Below, piece by piece: positions 6,403 through 9,482 of a DNA stretch of 9,482 bases. This DNA is from an uncultured bacterium (GTDB lineage: Bacteria > Patescibacteriota > Dojkabacteria > CALFHW01): positions 1-9,482 of the forward strand of contig CALFHW010000113.1 in NCBI GenBank assembly GCA_937876695.1. The letters are read 5' to 3'. The stretch's first letter is position 1, and the number at the start of each line of letters is the position of its first letter. The position numbers and the translations under genes are program-made. The notes beneath the pieces were generated by a model that had not been told where the DNA came from, searched no databases, and saw nothing but the letters and a program-made list of their open reading frames with translations.

Positions 6403-7968
6403 ATGTACGAAAAAATTAGCACAACGCTTCACGAACAGCTCAAGGCAGCTCCAAAGTTACCAGGGGTGTATATGTTTTTTTCAGAAAGCGGGGAGAGGCT
6501 ATATATCGGTAAGGCAGTAAATCTTTACAATCGTTCCAATTCTTACTTTCAGAATTATCAGAGACTAGATCCCAGGCTGCAATTGATGGTCGAAAATGCT
6601 TACAGAGTGGAGTACGTCACTGTCGATAACGAGGTAGAGGCGCTGCTTTTGGAGACAAACCTCATCAAAAAGTATGATCCTAAGTACAACGTACTGCTTA
6701 CCGACGATAAAAACTATGTCTGGGTAAAAATATTCAGCAAGATGGATTTCCCAATTATCAAGATTGTTAGAGAAAAGTTCGATGATGGCGCGGATTATTT
6801 CGGCCCGTATCCTGCCAAACGGCCAATCTTGAGGCTCCTCAAAGGTATGAGGAGATTATTCCCATATAGGTCGTGTACCAGAGTGATTGAAATGCGAGGG
6901 GATGAAATATATTCATCTAATCCCAAGCCTTGTCTGTACTACGACCTAGGTCTTTGCAACGCGCCTTGCAATAAGAAAATTCCTGTCAAGGAGTACAGAC
7001 AGATGGTGAGCGCGCTTAAGCGTTTTCTGCGCAGCGAGCATGAGGATCTAAAAAAAGAGTTAGAGCAGAGCATGCGCAAGCTGTCAGCCGTTATGGAGTA
7101 TGAAGCTGCTGCCAAGGCGCGCGACAGGCTCCGCGATTTACAGTACTTGACTCAGTTTAGTCTGGTAGATGAAGGAGTTGATGACGAATCGATAAAGCAG
7201 CGCCAGAGCCAGCGTGAAAGCACTGGATTGAAAACTCTGCTGGAACGCTTGGAGATTGACCCTGGCGCCAACGACTTAGCTGGCTTTCGAATTGAATGCT
7301 ATGACATTTCAAATATTCAAGGGACCAACGCCACTGCCGCCATGGTGGTGAGTATGGGTGGCAAATTATCTAAGTCTGATTATCGTAAATTTAAGATCAA
7401 GACCAAAGATTCGCCTGACGATTTCGCCATGTTGCAGGAAACGCTAACTAGAAGACTGAAGTATCTGGTAGAGGGCAATTCAGGCAACACGTCAAAGCCA
7501 AATCCTTCATTCGACAATTGGCCGGGGCTAATTGTGATCGACGGCGGTAAAGGTCAGCTTAGCTCAGTAGTTGAAATCTTAAACTCCTACGGCGGGCAAA
7601 TAAGTCAGATCCCAGTTGTGGGACTTGCTAAGAAAGACGAAGAGATATTTTTGCCAGTTCCTCAAGAAGGTAGGGAGCTAGGTTTCAAAAGAGTTAAATT
7701 GAGCCGCCACAGCCCTGCATTGCATATTGTGCAGCAGCTGCGCGACGAGGCGCACAGATTTGGGCTGGGCTATCACCGCACTTTGAGATCCAAAGCCATG
7801 ATTGCTAACCCTCTGGATGACATCCCTGGAGTTGGGGAGGTCACCAAAAAGAATTTGCTGCTGGCGTTTGGATCAATTGCGGGCATTAAGAAGGCCAGTA
7901 TGGCAGATATTGAGGGGGTGGTGCGCAATAAATCCACTGCGCGAAAGATATTAAAGCTACTCAAGTAA
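6403..7968 (+). CDS. uvrC: Excinuclease ABC subunit C (UvrC), short form
   Basis: UvrC makes both incisions around a lesion marked by UvrA/UvrB in nucleotide excision repair. The N-terminal GIY-YIG nuclease shows GVY (21-23), YIG (34-36), Arg44 and Glu84. Four cysteines, C158, C177, C185 and C189, match the spacing expected for the iron-sulfur cluster site. A UVR motif for UvrB contact lies near 232-249 (EYEAAAKARDRLRDL). The RNase H-like nuclease has IECYDISNIQGT (297-308; D301), LIVIDGGKGQLSS (376-388; D380) and RDEAHRFGLGYHR (447-459; H451). A C-terminal helix-hairpin-helix begins at IPGVGEV (474-480). At 521 residues it is about 90 shorter than E. coli UvrC (610). The gap falls between the UVR motif and the RNase H domain. 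It has its own promoter and is divergent from the ThDP enzyme gene. Confidence 0.97.
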   Translation: MYEKISTTLHEQLKAAPKLPGVYMFFSESGERLYIGKAVNLYNRSNSYFQNYQRLDPRLQLMVENAYRVEYVTVDNEVEALLLETNLIKKYDPKYNVLLTDDKNYVWVKIFSKMDFPIIKIVREKFDDGADYFGPYPAKRPILRLLKGMRRLFPYRSCTRVIEMRGDEIYSSNPKPCLYYDLGLCNAPCNKKIPVKEYRQMVSALKRFLRSEHEDLKKELEQSMRKLSAVMEYEAAAKARDRLRDLQYLTQFSLVDEGVDDESIKQRQSQRESTGLKTLLERLEIDPGANDLAGFRIECYDISNIQGTNATAAMVVSMGGKLSKSDYRKFKIKTKDSPDDFAMLQETLTRRLKYLVEGNSGNTSKPNPSFDNWPGLIVIDGGKGQLSSVVEILNSYGGQISQIPVVGLAKKDEEIFLPVPQEGRELGFKRVKLSRHSPALHIVQQLRDEAHRFGLGYHRTLRSKAMIANPLDDIPGVGEVTKKNLLLAFGSIAGIKKASMADIEGVVRNKSTARKILKLLK

Positions 7969-7999
7969 CTACTCATTTAACTGTTCAACGAACTGAGCT

Positions 8000-9028
8000 T
8001 TATCTGGAGGAAAGCATATATTTGGTGCCTCTGCCGGTGCCGTAGGTCTTTAGGAGTTTGTGCGTCACTAACATATTTAGATCCCGATATGCAGTCATGG
8101 CTGAGACATTGGTCATTTGTACGTAATCCTCTCTGCGCACGGTTGGAATGGTTTGCAAGTACTTCAAAATTTTCAATTGTCTTTTATTTAAGTCCAAAAA
8201 TGGCCTGTCAGTTTCGTTGCTTCCAGCAACTGGGTTTGAGGTCTTCATCTCTGCTTGAGCTTTTTCTAGCATGTCAGCGAGGCGACTTAGGAAGCTCTCG
8301 TGCCAAGCGACTTCTCTAGTTGGTTGGTCATTGATATCTAGAACTTGAAGAAAAGCTATGTTATTGCTGCCAAAGAGTTCGGCAAAGCTGACTAGATTTA
8401 GTTGCCAAGTGCTGATTTTACTGAATAACAACTCTCCGATTAGAATTAGACTGTACTTATTGAAGGCCATGAAGGGGTGCAGTCTAATTAGCTCATAAAA
8501 TAGCTGTGAGAATCTATACATTCTCGTCTGACTGGAAGCTTCGTTGTATTTTTGGGTTAGATCTATGACCACCTGCTCGGCATTAATACTTTTATTTTCG
8601 GTAGGCACAACGTCCAACAAATCTTCATAGATTAGCGGCAGCTGATCTGCAGATTCGCGGTACTTGAGTTTCCAATCCTCAGTACTGTCCTTACCTAGAG
8701 TGTAATTTATCTGAGAGAGTACGTGCGAATTTATACCGATGTGCTCGGAGTTCGCCAGCGACTCAACTAGGCGGTAGGCCTTGCGAAATCCTGTGAGTAG
8801 AATGCCTCGAAAGTCTCCAGTATCGATGGATTTATCGCCAATTAGCTTATCAGCTTCTTTGAGAGTGACGTTTACTCCCATGCTAGCAGCCACATAGAAC
8901 ATGCTTTGGGAAAGTTTTTGATCTGCTGCTCTGGCCAGTTCTTTATCAGAAATACTGCGCGAACTGAGCTTGGTGAGAGTGACTTCTAGTCTCAGTAGTT
9001 GAGTGACTATGTTATGAGAAAGGTACAT
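8000..9028 (-). CDS. Fic-fold protein with degenerate active site and C-terminal winged helix
   Basis: The 342-residue protein has a mostly helical Fic-like middle (about 70-260). At residues 184-193 it reads HPFMAFNKYS where active Fic proteins have HPFxxGNGRxxR. The His, Pro, Phe and one Asn remain, but the glycines and arginines that bind the nucleotide phosphates are gone, so AMP transfer is unlikely. After a polar linker (about 260-278) comes a winged helix (281-340; RQLKILKYLQTIP, recognition-helix-like SAMTAYRDLNMLV, then a GTGRGTKY wing), as found at the C-terminus of many Fic proteins and in DeoR-type regulators. I infer a DNA-binding regulator in which the Fic fold serves as a sensor or dimerisation scaffold. 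Its promoter holds a direct repeat that could be an operator. It is convergent with uvrC (31 nt gap) and divergent from the ATL gene. Confidence 0.8.
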   Translation of the reverse strand: MYLSHNIVTQLLRLEVTLTKLSSRSISDKELARAADQKLSQSMFYVAASMGVNVTLKEADKLIGDKSIDTGDFRGILLTGFRKAYRLVESLANSEHIGINSHVLSQINYTLGKDSTEDWKLKYRESADQLPLIYEDLLDVVPTENKSINAEQVVIDLTQKYNEASSQTRMYRFSQLFYELIRLHPFMAFNKYSLILIGELLFSKISTWQLNLVSFAELFGSNNIAFLQVLDINDQPTREVAWHESFLSRLADMLEKAQAEMKTSNPVAGSNETDRPFLDLNKRQLKILKYLQTIPTVRREDYVQMTNVSAMTAYRDLNMLVTHKLLKTYGTGRGTKYMLSSR

Positions 9029-9033
9029 ATATT

Positions 9034-9062
9034 AATTTAGCTGATATTTGTCTGATATGCAA
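9034..9062 (-). promoter_or_regulatory. Probable promoter of the Fic-fold regulator gene
   Basis: On the minus strand, TTGCAT (9062-9057) and TAAATT (9039-9034) are 17 bp apart. The -10 box ends 5 nt before the ATG at 9028, predicting a leaderless mRNA. Each hexamer is only a partial match to consensus; exact spacing and placement carry the call. The spacer contains both ATATCAG direct repeats. Confidence 0.4.
9041..9058. repeat. 7-bp direct repeat, possible operator
   Basis: CTGATAT occurs at 9041-9047 and 9052-9058, an 11-bp period, so both copies face the same side of the helix. Both lie inside the -35/-10 spacer of the Fic-like regulator promoter. A partial third copy, CTGATT at 9088-9093, touches the ATL -10 box. 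The position suggests a site for a repressor acting on one or both divergent genes, with the winged-helix regulator itself the obvious candidate. Confidence 0.4.
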
Positions 9063-9094
9063 ATTTATCTCTGGGCTAACAGTGGATCTGATTG

Positions 9095-9100
9095 TATAAT
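9095..9100 (+). promoter_or_regulatory. -10 box of the ATL gene
   Basis: A consensus TATAAT ends 5 nt before the ATG at 9106, so the expected transcription start falls on or next to the A of the start codon. No Shine-Dalgarno sequence and no clear -35 are visible; activation by a factor, or a weak promoter, is possible. Confidence 0.55.
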
Positions 9101-9105
9101 TTAAG

Positions 9106-9444
9106 ATGCAGACATTTAGAGATATGGTTTATGAGGTGGTGGCGAGGATTCCTAGAGGCGAAGTTATGACCTACGGCCAGGTAGCAGCTCAGATTGGGAA
9201 GCCCAGAGCAGCAAGACAAGTGGGCTTTGCACTCAGAGCTTTAGGGCTAAACGAGACTCAGGTGCCTTGGTGGAGGGTGGTCAATGCCAAGCTGCAAATT
9301 TCCATCAATCATGGTCTCGCAGGAGACGAGAAAAATTTGCAGCGGGAGCTACTAGAGATGGATGGACTTACAGTCAAGGAGTTGGGAAAAAAAAAAAAAA
9401 AAACGAAGTCTACGATCTTGCAGGTGGTCTTCCGTAAGATTTAG
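9106..9444 (+). CDS. Alkyltransferase-like protein (ATL), MGMT family without the acceptor cysteine
   Basis: The 112-residue protein is the DNA-binding domain of the O6-alkylguanine-DNA alkyltransferase family: IPRGEVMTYGQVAAQIG (15-31), the helix-turn-helix KPRAARQVGFALRAL (32-46), then VPWWRVV (53-59). In true alkyltransferases this last motif is PCHRV. Here Trp55 replaces the alkyl-accepting Cys and Trp56 the His, so it cannot accept an alkyl group. Known ATLs bind O6-alkylguanine, bend the DNA and hand the lesion to nucleotide excision repair. The C-terminus is unusual: an A17 run codes for five lysines and is followed by a tail (TKSTILQVVFRKI) that does not look like the usual family ending, so the last 18 or so residues are uncertain. 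It is divergent from the Fic-like regulator, and uvrC lies 1.1 kb away. Confidence 0.92.
   Translation: MQTFRDMVYEVVARIPRGEVMTYGQVAAQIGKPRAARQVGFALRALGLNETQVPWWRVVNAKLQISINHGLAGDEKNLQRELLEMDGLTVKELGKKKKKTKSTILQVVFRKI
9387..9403 (+). repeat. A17 homopolymer inside the ATL coding region
   Basis: Seventeen consecutive A bases encode the Lys5 stretch near the ATL C-terminus. With 16 A the tail would be RSLRSCRWSSVRFRIDCLVS then stop; with 18 A it would be NEVYDLAGGLP then stop. The run is a hot spot for slippage or for a sequencing/assembly length error, so the reading frame after it should not be trusted. Confidence 0.95.
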
Positions 9445-9474
9445 AATTGATTGTTTAGTTTCTTAATCAGGGAT

Positions 9475-9480
9475 TATATT
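9475..9480 (+). promoter_or_regulatory. Possible -10 box of a gene beyond the right edge
   Basis: TATATT (five of six matches to consensus) lies 2 nt from the window end, with TTGTTT 18 bp upstream (9451-9456). By analogy with the other genes here, a plus-strand start codon would be expected within about 5-10 nt beyond the edge. The 38 bp after the ATL stop otherwise hold nothing recognisable. Confidence 0.25.
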
Positions 9481-9482
9481 AC

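Noticed and set aside
7983..7993. GTTC-AAC-GAAC hairpin between the convergent uvrC and Fic-like genes, as a possible terminator.
   Set aside because: The stem is only 4 bp, with no following T-run on either strand.
9404..9432. Stem-loop (GAAGTCTAC, 10-nt loop, GTGGTCTTC) next to the A17 tract, which on the minus strand looks like a hairpin followed by T17, as in an intrinsic terminator.
   Set aside because: Read on the minus strand the stem has two mismatches in nine pairs, it lies within the ATL coding region, and no minus-strand gene ending here is visible, since all minus frames at the right edge have stops.
1..9482. Alternative genetic code (UGA as glycine, as in Gracilibacteria/SR1).
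   Set aside because: No large ORF has an internal UGA, and mraY and the Nudix gene end at UGA with natural C-termini.

Overview
The window (9,482 bp, mid-GC, very compact) reads as a chromosomal segment of a Patescibacteria/CPR bacterium, most likely Saccharibacteria (TM7). That placement is inferred from gene content and gene style and is not tested by phylogeny. Evidence for it: short genes packed almost without gaps, a MraY carrying a large extra segment, a UvrC about 90 residues shorter than usual, and a highly derived Fic-like regulator. UGA is used as an ordinary stop (mraY and the Nudix gene both end in TGA, and no large ORF has an internal UGA), so the recoded Gracilibacteria/SR1 code is unlikely.

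Layout. (1) Positions 1-576, minus strand: a coiled-coil protein cut by the window edge and, upstream of it, a 68-residue zinc-ribbon protein. (2) 635-3199, plus strand: mraY (lipid I synthesis), a Nudix hydrolase 12 nt behind it, and an EamA/DMT-family membrane transporter that appears to have its own promoter. (3) 3200-6300, minus strand: a two-gene unit of a ThDP-dependent acetolactate-synthase-like enzyme followed 23 nt later by an aldehyde dehydrogenase of the succinate-semialdehyde type. Its last stop codon abuts the stop codon of the convergent transporter gene. (4) 6403-7968, plus strand: uvrC. (5) 8000-9028, minus strand: a Fic-fold protein with a broken Fic motif and a C-terminal winged helix, probably a transcription regulator. 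(6) 9106-9444, plus strand: an alkyltransferase-like (ATL) protein in which Trp replaces the acceptor Cys, with an A17 homopolymer near its 3' end. No tRNA, rRNA, CRISPR array, IS element or convincing intrinsic terminator was seen, and no stretch over 300 bp lacks a gene.

How the genes fit together. The ThDP enzyme plus aldehyde dehydrogenase resembles, in family and gene order, the cyanobacterial 2-oxoglutarate decarboxylase/succinic semialdehyde dehydrogenase pair. Decarboxylation of a 2-oxoacid to an aldehyde followed by NAD(P)-linked oxidation is therefore a concrete hypothesis for this organism. uvrC and the ATL gene are both linked to nucleotide excision repair and lie 1.1 kb apart around the Fic-like regulator. 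A 7-bp direct repeat in the regulator/ATL divergent promoter region could be its operator.

A recurring regulatory theme is that several genes have a -10-like hexamer ending only 5-10 nt before the start codon and no Shine-Dalgarno sequence, which predicts leaderless or nearly leaderless mRNAs.
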